A stretch of DNA of 51,497 bases from Phocaeicola plebeius. GTDB lineage: Bacteria > Bacteroidota > Bacteroidia > Bacteroidales > Bacteroidaceae. The first letter of the stretch is position 1, and each line of letters starts with the position of its first letter. The position numbers were made by a program, and so were the translations under genes. The stretch spans positions 1 to 51,497 of the forward strand of contig JALEPZ010000089.1 of the NCBI GenBank assembly GCA_022767125.1, given 5' to 3'. The notes below the pieces were generated by a model. The model did no database searches, was not told where the DNA came from, and saw nothing but the letters and a program-made list of their open reading frames with translations. Shown here one piece after another: positions 36,977 to 45,609 of the stretch.

Positions 36977-39073
36977 ATGAAACCTTTCAAACATTCATTC
37001 ATCGTAGGAATGGTCAGCCTTTCTACGATTGCTTGGGGGCAAAACTATACAACCCCCTTCCAGCATTGCCTGCTTCCGGAAACCTACTACGACCAGCTGG
37101 TCGGCGAGTCATCCGGCGACCGGGCCTTCAATTACATCATGGACATCGCCCCGTATGAACGCGACCGCCAACATGCCGACTATCAAGGGCATTTCATGGA
37201 GTCGGAATATGTGGTGGCACAGCTGAAACGCTTCGGCATCCCAAATGTCTCCATCGAAGAGGTGGGCCCGACCAAGGCATGGGACGGCATTAGTGCCTCG
37301 CTGTGGGAGACAGCGCCGAAACAGGTCAAGATAGCCGACTACCAGGACCTGGCAGCCATACTGGGACAAGGCAGCAAGAGTGCCGATGTCACCGCCCAGC
37401 TGGCCTGGATCGGACAGGGAGAGGCGCACGAACTGGCCGCGACTGATCTGAAAGGGAAGATTGCCGTGACGGACGCTCCCGCTTCCCGTGTACACGACAA
37501 GGCAGTGGCTGCCGGCGCACTGGGCATCATCAGCTGCTATGGTCCCCGCCCTCTCATCGACCCCCTACAGATTCCGAATGCCGGCATCCGCAGCAAAAAC
37601 CCTACCTTCTGCTTCAACTTGCCCCCGCGGGATGGATATGCCCTGCGCGACCGCCTGCTGAAAGGGGAACAGATTACGGTGCATGCCAAGGTGGAGACCA
37701 CCGAGGAAAACACCGACCTGGAGGTACCCACTTGTGTCATTCCCGGAACAGACCCTCATGCAGAGGAAGTCATCTTTACGGCCCACCTGTTCGAAGACTA
37801 TGTCAAACTGGGAGCCAACGACAACATCTCCGGCTCCGCGGCCCTGCTGGAGGTAGCCCGCACCTTGAACGAACTGTTCGAGAGCGGCCGTCTGCCCCGC
37901 CCGAAGCGCAGCCTGCGCTTTCTCTGGGTTCCGGAGTTCCAAGGCACCATTCCTTGGGCCAAACAGCACAAGGAGATACTCGACCGCACGCTCTGCGGCA
38001 TCAATCTGGATATGGTCGGGCTGTGGCTCAGCAAAAGCGGCTCCTACTACTGCCTTCACCGCACCACGATGGGCAATCCTCACTACCTGAATGATGTGGC
38101 AGAATCCTTCTACCACTATATGGGTGCGACCAACAAGCCGTTTGTCGCCACCGGTGTAGGCCGCCCCGAGGCCCTGAAGCCGGTCTATAGCCTGACCGGC
38201 TCGCACGACCCCTTCTACTATTCCATCAACGCCCATTACGGATCCTCCGACCATGAGGTGCTGAATGACTGGGGCGTACAGGTGCCTTCCGTCATCATGA
38301 TTACCTGGCCGGACAATTACTATCACACATCGGGTGACCGTCCTTCCATCTGTGACCCGACGCAATTGCATCGTGCCATCGTCCTGGCAGCAGCCACCGC
38401 CTATACGATAGCTGCGGCAGACGAGCCGACCGCCCTGGCCATTGCCGGTGAAGTCTCTGCCGGTGCCGCCAAACGCCTCTCCCTGAAGGCGGCCGAGGAT
38501 CTTTCTGCCTTGACCCAAGCCACCACAGAACAGTTGGCCGTCACCTACAAGAAGGCGCGTTTCGACCAGGATGCCCTCCTGCTGAACGAACAGGCAACCC
38601 TGGAAAGCATACAGGAACTTGCCCCGAACAGCACGGCTGTCAAAGCGCATATCACCACTCTGCAGCAGCTGTTGCAGGAAAAGGCGGCTGCCAACGCCAA
38701 AGAGATGGATGCCGCAGCGAAAGCTCGCGCCATCCTGTTGGGCACTACGGCACCAAAGCGGATAGAGCTGACCGCCGAAGAGAAGGCGGCTGCCAAGGTG
38801 TTCCCCCGTGCCACGGCCAAGGTGAAGGAGAGCGGGTATGGTGTTTTGCGTACCCTCCCCAAGGAGTTGATTGAGAAATACCAGCTTCTGGCCGGCAACA
38901 ATGCCACCGTCAAGCTGAAGCATGCCGATGACATCGCGAAGCTGACCACTTCCGGCCAGCTGAGTGTATTGGACATCAAGAAGATGCAAGATGCCCAATT
39001 CCCCGATGCTGACAGTCTGGCAGACATCACTTGTTTCATCCAATTGCTGAAAGAAGCCGGATTGGTGGAATAG
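36977..39073 (+). CDS. Secreted M28-family metallopeptidase
   Basis: A 698-aa exported zinc aminopeptidase-type protein. The signal peptide is MKPFKHSFIVGMVSLSTIAW with a cleavage-like AWG-QN. A PA-type insertion domain (about residues 100-250, with DLKGKIAVTDAPASRVHDKA) precedes the M28 catalytic core. Metal and catalytic residues are seen in TAHLFEDYVKLGANDNISGS (His and Asp), FLWVPEFQGT (Glu), GINLDMVG (Asp) and the late His in NYYHTSGDRPS. The last 200 residues are a helical, Ala/Lys-rich region without a known catalytic motif. Start 36977 follows the -7 box; an upstream ATG at 36926 overlaps it. Confidence 0.88.
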   Translation: MKPFKHSFIVGMVSLSTIAWGQNYTTPFQHCLLPETYYDQLVGESSGDRAFNYIMDIAPYERDRQHADYQGHFMESEYVVAQLKRFGIPNVSIEEVGPTKAWDGISASLWETAPKQVKIADYQDLAAILGQGSKSADVTAQLAWIGQGEAHELAATDLKGKIAVTDAPASRVHDKAVAAGALGIISCYGPRPLIDPLQIPNAGIRSKNPTFCFNLPPRDGYALRDRLLKGEQITVHAKVETTEENTDLEVPTCVIPGTDPHAEEVIFTAHLFEDYVKLGANDNISGSAALLEVARTLNELFESGRLPRPKRSLRFLWVPEFQGTIPWAKQHKEILDRTLCGINLDMVGLWLSKSGSYYCLHRTTMGNPHYLNDVAESFYHYMGATNKPFVATGVGRPEALKPVYSLTGSHDPFYYSINAHYGSSDHEVLNDWGVQVPSVIMITWPDNYYHTSGDRPSICDPTQLHRAIVLAAATAYTIAAADEPTALAIAGEVSAGAAKRLSLKAAEDLSALTQATTEQLAVTYKKARFDQDALLLNEQATLESIQELAPNSTAVKAHITTLQQLLQEKAAANAKEMDAAAKARAILLGTTAPKRIELTAEEKAAAKVFPRATAKVKESGYGVLRTLPKELIEKYQLLAGNNATVKLKHADDIAKLTTSGQLSVLDIKKMQDAQFPDADSLADITCFIQLLKEAGLVE

Positions 39074-39101
39074 CCGATCCTCTCGTCTTCCATCGTATCT
39101 C

Positions 39102-39145
39102 TTTCCCGCAGGTGCACGGACATCCTCTTGTGCACCTGCGGGAAA
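39102..39145. terminator. Perfect 16-bp hairpin at the edge of the defence island
   Basis: TTTCCCGCAGGTGCAC at 39102-39117 is the exact reverse complement of 39130-39145, around a 12-nt loop. It lies between the converging M28 gene and the last gene of the defence operon. The arms end in AAA/TTT but no long T-run follows, so it may serve both strands weakly. The remaining 39146-39256 holds nothing recognisable. Confidence 0.6.
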
Positions 39146-39256
39146 CGGATTATCCTACAGGAAAACTCCCAGGGGAAACAGGGTCTATCAAATGGTCATT
39201 GGTAGACAATCAGAACGACAGGTAGCTTCTATCAGAAACACCTTTTTGTTGACAGA

Positions 39257-39823
39257 TTAAATCTCGTCCGGCTCGTCATCGTTTTCCTTTTCTGATGCAT
39301 CATCCGTAAAGGAAAGGAATGTGTCCAGCAGCGAAGAGTTCCGAGAAAGCCAGGCTGAATCTTCTTCCAGTTTTTCATGAATGTAGTCAAAGCCATAGTT
39401 AGCATATTCCTCCATCTTCTTCTTGAGGTCTGCCACTACCCGTTGAACCTGTAGTTCGCCCTTGTCCAAAGCGATGAAATCAATGTCTGTACGTGCCAAC
39501 AATGCCATGAATATGTATGTACGCAACTCAGGATAGGCCTTTCGCAACTTTCTGTTCTCGATATTACCCCAATACATAATGGGTTGTCCCAATACTTTAC
39601 GCTTCATCGGGTCCGGATTAAGAGGTTTGGTCCTATCAGCATACAATCCAATAAAGAATGCTATAATATACATTTCATACCCAGCACCAAGAATCTTGGC
39701 TTTTGATTCCGTGAATTGGTTAGTACCTTTCCCATAATCACAATACTGGCGCAATAATAGGTCAAAACGAGTCTCAAAATCAGGATTACCCTTCGCCCAT
39801 AAGTCATATAATTTGTCTTCCAT
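39257..39823 (-). CDS. Last gene of the phosphorothioation-type defence operon, unknown 188-aa protein
   Basis: A helical soluble protein beginning MEDKLYDLWAKGNPDFETRF. It has a middle part FTESKAKILGAGYEMYIIAF followed by FIGLYADRTKPL. A region with RTYIFMALLARTDIDFIALD comes next, and the acidic tail ends KENDDEPDEI. It starts 3 nt after the SMC-like gene's stop, so the two are almost certainly co-translated partners. The length and position recall the small third subunit (DndE- or SspH-type position) of phosphorothioation-linked modules, but I see no motif proving homology. The base composition is AT-rich like its operon. Confidence 0.75.
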   Translation of the reverse strand: MEDKLYDLWAKGNPDFETRFDLLLRQYCDYGKGTNQFTESKAKILGAGYEMYIIAFFIGLYADRTKPLNPDPMKRKVLGQPIMYWGNIENRKLRKAYPELRTYIFMALLARTDIDFIALDKGELQVQRVVADLKKKMEEYANYGFDYIHEKLEEDSAWLSRNSSLLDTFLSFTDDASEKENDDEPDEI

Positions 39824-39826
39824 AGT

Positions 39827-41986
39827 TTACTTGATTTTAGTTGTTGTCACTTTGATTGTGGAAAGGTCATTCTCATTGAAGCCCTCCCTGTCCTTCTCTA
39901 TTCTATAGATGGGGCAAGAGAGTTCGTATGCAGAAGATTTGATACGACTCTTCTGCGATGTTGCATCGTATTCCAACATATCTTTTGTCACGATGATGCA
40001 TTGCTTTTGGATCTGGTTGATGATTTCATAGAATTCCTGTTCCTTCATTTGACTGAAAGAGGATGTGGGAGCATCGAATATCAATGGATATTCCGTTTCC
40101 CGTCTATCCGCTGTAATCTTGGCTATAGCGAATAGAACAGCCATATACATAGTGGTTTTCTGGGACTCTGACGGATTGTTCACGATGGATCCGTTCTCGC
40201 TTTTAAGCATTATGTCAATGCTTTCTGTCTCCGGACTGTGATACATCTCAATGACCCCATGGAAATCATTGCCGCTCAATGCTGCAAGATATTGGTTGGA
40301 CAATTCTTTCAGATAGTTGATGAAATTGCGTCGATTCGTATTTCTGGCACAAACGAATGCCCTGTAGATATGGTCAAATACATTATGAATACGCCCCAAC
40401 CGGTCAATCTCTTTTTTTCCGGTATCTAAAGAAGCTAATTCCTCTTCTGTTTCTTCTTGCTGTTTTTTCAATCCTTCCAGTGTTATTTTCAGTTGCCCCA
40501 ATCTATGCTGTGCATCTTCATGTCTTTTCATGAAGTCGCGGACATCTTTCGCCGAACGGTTGATATCTTCTTCGGATATACCATTCAACTGTGACAACAG
40601 CCGGGACTTCTCGTCTTTCGCATCTTCAAGTGCCTGTTGCCATTTCTGCATATCTTTGGTACGGTCTGCGATAAATTCCAAGTCTTCCTGAATATGGCAT
40701 TTTCTGTTAGCAACAGATTGTTCTTTAGGCCCTCCAAAGCTTATGCATAGATGCTGCAGCTCTTCAATATAGTTAAATTTGAAGACATCCTCATCCTCTG
40801 TTTTTTGTTGCTTCTGTTTATTAGCTAAAGCTTCCTGAAGTTTCTGAACCATGAATTCGTAAGCCTCAGAACCTTTTGGAGCAGTTCTTCCGCAGACCTT
40901 ACAACATTCATCGGCTATCATTTCCTCCAGATACTCTTGATTGGGTACAAACCAGGGCAATTTGGTCAGACCATCAGGAAGAGCCAAAGCCGCCAGCTGT
41001 TGCTGCTTGCCTTTTTCAACTAAATATTCATCATGCTGCTTCCGACGCTCCTTACTGAAAACAGCTACCTTTCTCTTCAGCTCGTCAAAAACCTTTGGAT
41101 AGGCACAGAGAATCCATTGCTCGTCCAATAGAGCGGTGTTGAAATCAACATTGATGTGTCCCCGCATCCTTCTCACCTTTTCCTCGTAGTCTTTTATCCG
41201 TTCATTGATAGAGTCCAGTTTTTCCTTGATCTCACGGTTATCAATCATCGTATCCAGCTTACCTTTATAGACCCGGGAGTTTTCTTCCTGAGTCTTCATC
41301 TGGCGGAGAGTATCCGATATATCTGTTTTCGTCTTGTTCAGTTCAAGTTCCAATCTACGAGCTTCCGTTGCCGTCTTCTTGTCTTTCTTCAATTCGCTGG
41401 CATGTGCTTTACTTGCCAATTCTTTCAAATTGCTGGTCAGTTCCGCAAACTTGTCAAGTCGGGTAATGTCGGAGAACGTCTTGAGCAGCCGTTTCAACGC
41501 TTCGGTGTCTTCATGAAAAATGTCCAGCTGGGTTTCCCCTTTAAACATGCTATAGCGTCGTATCTCTGCATCAAAACAGGTATTGAGAATCAGTCTGCCA
41601 TCCACTTGTTCACGCTCTATCCCATTAAAGCGATACCCGTAGAACTCTCTGTTGACAATCTCCACTCTGTTGGCATCCGTTTTCTTGAAAGCAAAGGTTT
41701 TTGTGAGTTCCTTCTCGCCTTCATGGTCGAACTTGATGGTGACGCGGACATCGTCCACATCCCCGACAACCATCTGCGATTTGCGCATCTCAGACACATT
41801 GTAGATCTCGTCCTGTTCACGCAGTCCCGTAGTATCAAAAAGCCACTCCAATGCTTCAAAAAAGGTCGTTTTTCCGTCTCCATTATCACCGATAATGAGC
41901 GTAAGCCCGTTGGGGTTGAATTCAAACCGGTTACTGTCTCCATAATAGCTGCGGAAGTTCCGTATGGTCAGTTCTTTCAGTATCAT
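39827..41986 (-). CDS. DndD/SMC-like ATPase with zinc-hook motif, defence operon
   Basis: A 719-aa Rad50/SMC-type ATPase. It begins MILKELTIRNFRSYYGDSNR with Walker A GDNGDGKTT (residues 33-41). Two long coiled-coil arms (about 185-330 and 365-560) flank the hook ECCKVCG with CxxC at residues 362-365. The C-terminal half supplies the ABC-type signature region NPSESQKTTMYMAVLFAIAK and Walker B YPLIFDAPTSSFS. DndD is the SMC-like member of DNA-sulfur modification systems; in an sspBCD-type cassette a protein of this kind would belong to the restriction half. DNA binding or translocation is inferred. It lies 5 nt after the 74-aa gene. Confidence 0.85.
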   Translation of the reverse strand: MILKELTIRNFRSYYGDSNRFEFNPNGLTLIIGDNGDGKTTFFEALEWLFDTTGLREQDEIYNVSEMRKSQMVVGDVDDVRVTIKFDHEGEKELTKTFAFKKTDANRVEIVNREFYGYRFNGIEREQVDGRLILNTCFDAEIRRYSMFKGETQLDIFHEDTEALKRLLKTFSDITRLDKFAELTSNLKELASKAHASELKKDKKTATEARRLELELNKTKTDISDTLRQMKTQEENSRVYKGKLDTMIDNREIKEKLDSINERIKDYEEKVRRMRGHINVDFNTALLDEQWILCAYPKVFDELKRKVAVFSKERRKQHDEYLVEKGKQQQLAALALPDGLTKLPWFVPNQEYLEEMIADECCKVCGRTAPKGSEAYEFMVQKLQEALANKQKQQKTEDEDVFKFNYIEELQHLCISFGGPKEQSVANRKCHIQEDLEFIADRTKDMQKWQQALEDAKDEKSRLLSQLNGISEEDINRSAKDVRDFMKRHEDAQHRLGQLKITLEGLKKQQEETEEELASLDTGKKEIDRLGRIHNVFDHIYRAFVCARNTNRRNFINYLKELSNQYLAALSGNDFHGVIEMYHSPETESIDIMLKSENGSIVNNPSESQKTTMYMAVLFAIAKITADRRETEYPLIFDAPTSSFSQMKEQEFYEIINQIQKQCIIVTKDMLEYDATSQKSRIKSSAYELSCPIYRIEKDREGFNENDLSTIKVTTTKIK

Positions 41987-41991
41987 AGTCC

Positions 41992-42216
41992 TTAGCTTAG
42001 ATGGTTACACACTTCTCTATAGATATCTCTGTCAGATACATTAGCTGACTGTCTCTCGATAATACGACCCACTGCGCTGACCACCTCGTTATCCGAATCA
42101 ATGGCAGCGTCAACGGTCTGGTAATCATCTGGATCATATTCACCAAACTTGCAGAGTACGGGTTCCTTCAATACCGCCTGCAACAATTTGTCTTTTGCTC
42201 TGAGTTCCATAGGCAT
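41992..42216 (-). CDS. 74-aa protein between helicase and SMC-like genes
   Basis: Small acidic helical protein (MPMELRAKDKLLQAVLKEPV at the start, ending REVCNHLS). Its ATG overlaps the helicase stop codon by one nucleotide (TAATG on the coding strand) and its stop is 5 nt before the SMC-like start, so it is embedded in the operon and probably translated by coupling. No family is recognised. It could be an adaptor or regulator between the two large proteins. It is small enough to be missed by automatic annotation. Confidence 0.65.
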   Translation of the reverse strand: MPMELRAKDKLLQAVLKEPVLCKFGEYDPDDYQTVDAAIDSDNEVVSAVGRIIERQSANVSDRDIYREVCNHLS

Positions 42217-44492
42217 TAAAATATCGGTAAATTATAGTATCTCAAAATATCTTCAAGTTCCTTTAACGTATCGCTGCTGTTCTCCGAAAGGTCAGCGAAC
42301 TCACGCACCCTTTTCATCTCATTGTTCAGCAGATTGCGTTCCATCTTATAGGAAGGCGAACCCTCATCCACCTTTGGTGCCACCACCAGGTCATGGATAA
42401 CGGCAAACTGCTTGTCGCTGTGCGTTCGGAGGATACGGCCTCGCCGTTGGATGAACTGACGGGGATTTCCAGTACTGGCACAGAAGACAGCCATCTCGCT
42501 TCGTGGCACATCAACACCTTCGTCCAGGCATTTCATGGAAGTCAGCACATCCAGCTGTCCCCTTGCAAACCGCTCCAGTATCTCGTCACGATTAGCAGTC
42601 TCGCCCGTAAACTGCATGACGGTAGTGTGAGGATCGGCTGCTGCCACCAGTCGGGTGTATTCTTCTATCAGGTGCATGGTATCTTCATCGTCAGCAATCG
42701 TGTCACGGCTGTCATTGTCGTTGTCAGCATACTCGGAAGATTCATTGCCTTCCGGCACATAAACAAGAGAATACTTCAATGAGCCTTGGGTCCGGATCCT
42801 TTCCCTAAGGATGTCACTGAACACAGCTTTCTTTCCTTCCGCCTTATGTATGATGCGTTTTCTTTTCAACAGTAAAGCCATTAACAGTTCATCATTCTTG
42901 AACCTGTCACTGTCAACTACATACATTTTAGCCAATTTGACGGACAATTCGCTGTATGCTTTCATCTCGTCCGCATTGAGGTAAACGAGATGGGGATAAT
43001 AGTAGTATCGACAGAGTTTCCCTTCTTGTATGGCCTGTTTCATGGAATACACGAAAGTATAGTCTTCCTTTATGCCGAAAAAGTCATTGACGGCACGGTT
43101 CCCTTCCGCATCAAACTGTCGTTGTGGGGTAGCCGACAGGCCAATGCGTCGGAGATAAGGAATATAGGGAAGTCGGACTTTTATCTTGCCGGCCCCGATA
43201 TTGTGACATTCGTCTGCAATCAGCAATACCTTCTTTTTCGGCAGCTGGGTAAGCACCGTGAAGACATTATCTCTTGCGAATGAAGCATAAGTGGATATGA
43301 CCACATAATTCAACCGGTTGTCACTGTCTATCTTTTCCTGAAGAAGGAGGGTGTCCAATGATTTTTTCCAGGCCGCGTTCCTGGCATACACCTTTATGAC
43401 ATTGTCAAAGTGGAATTTCCTACACTCTTCCGCCCATTGATCCACCAGCACCATGGTTGGCACAAGGATAACGGCTTTATAGCAACCCGACTTACCCTTA
43501 TAAATCTGAAGGAGACAATTCAACGCAGTGATGGTTTTGCCTGTACCTGTCGCCATTGCAAAAAGTCCTTTCTGTTTGTTGGCCACCCAGTTGTCAAAAG
43601 CCTGCCTCTGATAGTCGCGAGGACCCGATGGGTAGGGGAAAGAAGGCTTGTCTTCCTCCTCATCGGACCGGGAAGCCTTCTCCTTTATCAAAGAAAGGAC
43701 GCTGTTCACCTTGTCGCGAGTCCGTTTCAATGCATACGCCACATTATTGTTAACAGGATATGCTTTCTTGTCTTTACGGATCATCAGTTCCTCTTCCTCC
43801 AGCAGCTCTTCTATAGCCTTCTTGCGGAAACACTGCTGTATGCCGTCCTTGAGTCTGGCAGCATCTACGTATTCGTAGTAAGGACTCTCGCCGGAAAAAG
43901 CCTTATTGAAGATTTCTTGATTATGGCGGACCCTACTTTTTGCCACACCACCGTCCCAATCACAATCGACCGTTACACTTTCGATGTTTTCAATGAGAGC
44001 ATGTCGGGAAAAATTGCACGAGCCGTTGAAGCCGATGGCGTTGTACGCATCGCTGAATACACCCAATTTGGGATGGGAAATGCCCATACTGTTCCGGGGA
44101 CGGACCACCTTGATTTCCAGCCTGTCCTCCTGGATCAGGAAGGAAAGGCAATCGAAGAAATGCCGGTTCCGCCTTGAAAGTGTTGCTTTCATTTTCTCCA
44201 GATTCCCGGTATCAAAGAAATCCAGAACACTGTGTTCCTCCCCTTTGACGATACACTCCTGGTCGGCTTCAGTAAGGACATCGTTAATGACCAGCCGCAT
44301 CTTGCCGCCATGATAGAGGAACAGGGCAAAGCCGTCTGCCAGCACTTCTATGGCAGACGAGGAGAAGAACCCCAACATCAAGTCAAATGAAGTGGCATTG
44401 CACAGACATTCCGAGAAGAAGCCTACAGGTTCCCATTCCGTCCTGGAATCGAACTGCCTGTGGTCAGGCCAGATTACGTCACTCTTCAGCAT
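42216..44492 (-). CDS. PLD-nuclease / SF2 helicase fusion, defence operon
   Basis: A 758-aa two-part protein. The N-terminal third has a phospholipase-D-type nuclease half-site: His140 and Lys142 in SHPKLGVF, Asp148, and GSCN at 157-160. The rest is a superfamily 2 helicase with Walker A ATGTGKT (314-320), DECH box (427-430), SATP (453-456) and motif VI QRRGRILR (682-689). Single HKD proteins normally dimerise to form the active site. The combination suggests a DNA-translocating nuclease that attacks DNA lacking the host's sulfur mark, by analogy with DndFGH/SspFGH restriction modules. It begins 10 nt after the PAPS-reductase-type gene. Confidence 0.85.
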   Translation of the reverse strand: MLKSDVIWPDHRQFDSRTEWEPVGFFSECLCNATSFDLMLGFFSSSAIEVLADGFALFLYHGGKMRLVINDVLTEADQECIVKGEEHSVLDFFDTGNLEKMKATLSRRNRHFFDCLSFLIQEDRLEIKVVRPRNSMGISHPKLGVFSDAYNAIGFNGSCNFSRHALIENIESVTVDCDWDGGVAKSRVRHNQEIFNKAFSGESPYYEYVDAARLKDGIQQCFRKKAIEELLEEEELMIRKDKKAYPVNNNVAYALKRTRDKVNSVLSLIKEKASRSDEEEDKPSFPYPSGPRDYQRQAFDNWVANKQKGLFAMATGTGKTITALNCLLQIYKGKSGCYKAVILVPTMVLVDQWAEECRKFHFDNVIKVYARNAAWKKSLDTLLLQEKIDSDNRLNYVVISTYASFARDNVFTVLTQLPKKKVLLIADECHNIGAGKIKVRLPYIPYLRRIGLSATPQRQFDAEGNRAVNDFFGIKEDYTFVYSMKQAIQEGKLCRYYYYPHLVYLNADEMKAYSELSVKLAKMYVVDSDRFKNDELLMALLLKRKRIIHKAEGKKAVFSDILRERIRTQGSLKYSLVYVPEGNESSEYADNDNDSRDTIADDEDTMHLIEEYTRLVAAADPHTTVMQFTGETANRDEILERFARGQLDVLTSMKCLDEGVDVPRSEMAVFCASTGNPRQFIQRRGRILRTHSDKQFAVIHDLVVAPKVDEGSPSYKMERNLLNNEMKRVREFADLSENSSDTLKELEDILRYYNLPIF

Positions 44493-44502
44493 AGCTATTC
44501 CT

Positions 44503-45609
44503 TTATATAAAACAGTTCGTACACATCACGTCGTCACCCAGTATATCAACGAGTGCAGTGCCCTGCTGCTTCAGTCGGGCTTGTTCCTGTCGCTTGATGA
44601 TGTCGAATTTTATCTGCCGCACTCGTTCCGGCCGGGCAAGCTGTGCAAGGGTCTCGCCTTGAATCCATGTATATCCGTCCTTCTCGAAGGTCATCGCCTT
44701 TTCGTACAGGTCGGGATGCTGTTCAAGCAGCCAGATCCACTCGATACGCTGCTGGAAGAAGCAGAAATAGCAGCCGGAGCGTGAACGGCAGTAGGTGCCC
44801 TTTTTCCCTTCCACCTCGAAGGGAATCTCCTCATAGTAGGCGGGTACCCCCACACCGCTTTCCCTCAACAAACGGAATATGTCCTCCTTGACCAACACTT
44901 CATCGTTATCCAGCAAGGGAAACTCTTCTTCCGACAGTTTGCCGACAGGATAGTCCGTGGTCTGAAGGAATCGGAAGACGACATGATTGAAAAGTTTCAC
45001 ATCCATATCAAGCAGCATATTCAGTTTCTTGGAGTAGTAAAACTGCTTGGTGACAGGTTTGCGGACAATATCCATCACTTCTTCCTTCCTGCGCTCCGGA
45101 CAGAGCTCTTCATAATAACCGCCTATCTGTTCAAGGTGTTCGTTGCTCAGCACCTTGTTGATGACATCAAGACTCCAGATGTTCTTGCGGAAAGGAAATA
45201 CAGCCTGGATGTTCGGGCGGGAAGAGATATAGCCATCCCGTTCTTCATCTCCGCGAATCCCCACATAGCTCACGGCATCCTCCTCTCCCACATACCGCTC
45301 GAACTCTTCCAGTTTCATTTTCTTGGTACACCAACGCTGCTGTGGAGAAGGCAAAAAACCTCCCATCGCCTTCAGGAAATGCTCGAACGGAGTAGGCTCA
45401 GGACTGCCTTCTGCTGCTCTTAGCCGCTTTATGCTGCCCAAATAGGCAGCCAGACGGTCAATAAGGAGCTCTGTTTCCGCCAGTTCACAGCCGGTATCCG
45501 AATTGTAATATTCAATCTTCAGCTGAGGGTACCGCTGCTTCAAATAGATGGAGAGGGCGGCGCTGTCTTTACCTCCCGAAATGCCCAATATGTGACGTAT
45601 GTTAGCCAT
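44503..45609 (-). CDS. sspD: PAPS-reductase-type ATP pyrophosphatase (SspD/DndC-like)
   Basis: The 368-aa protein has the PP-loop SGGKDS (residues 11-16) and the downstream QRWCTKKMK (Cys94). A cysteine cluster reads CRSRSGCYFC (Cys274, 280, 283), and Cys363/Cys366 lie in the final CTNCFI. In DndC and SspD this protein activates DNA-backbone phosphate with ATP and hands on sulfur, often with a 4Fe-4S cluster. The Cys pattern fits that chemistry. It is shorter than typical DndC, which together with the DUF4007 neighbour favours SspD. Its start overlaps the ATPase gene's stop in an 8-nt ATGGCTAA junction. The symbol is tentative. Confidence 0.8.
   Translation of the reverse strand: MANIRHILGISGGKDSAALSIYLKQRYPQLKIEYYNSDTGCELAETELLIDRLAAYLGSIKRLRAAEGSPEPTPFEHFLKAMGGFLPSPQQRWCTKKMKLEEFERYVGEEDAVSYVGIRGDEERDGYISSRPNIQAVFPFRKNIWSLDVINKVLSNEHLEQIGGYYEELCPERRKEEVMDIVRKPVTKQFYYSKKLNMLLDMDVKLFNHVVFRFLQTTDYPVGKLSEEEFPLLDNDEVLVKEDIFRLLRESGVGVPAYYEEIPFEVEGKKGTYCRSRSGCYFCFFQQRIEWIWLLEQHPDLYEKAMTFEKDGYTWIQGETLAQLARPERVRQIKFDIIKRQEQARLKQQGTALVDILGDDVMCTNCFI

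Noticed and set aside
39257-39823. Assignment of a definite DndE or SspH name
   Set aside because: Only position and size support it; no motif could be recognised by eye.
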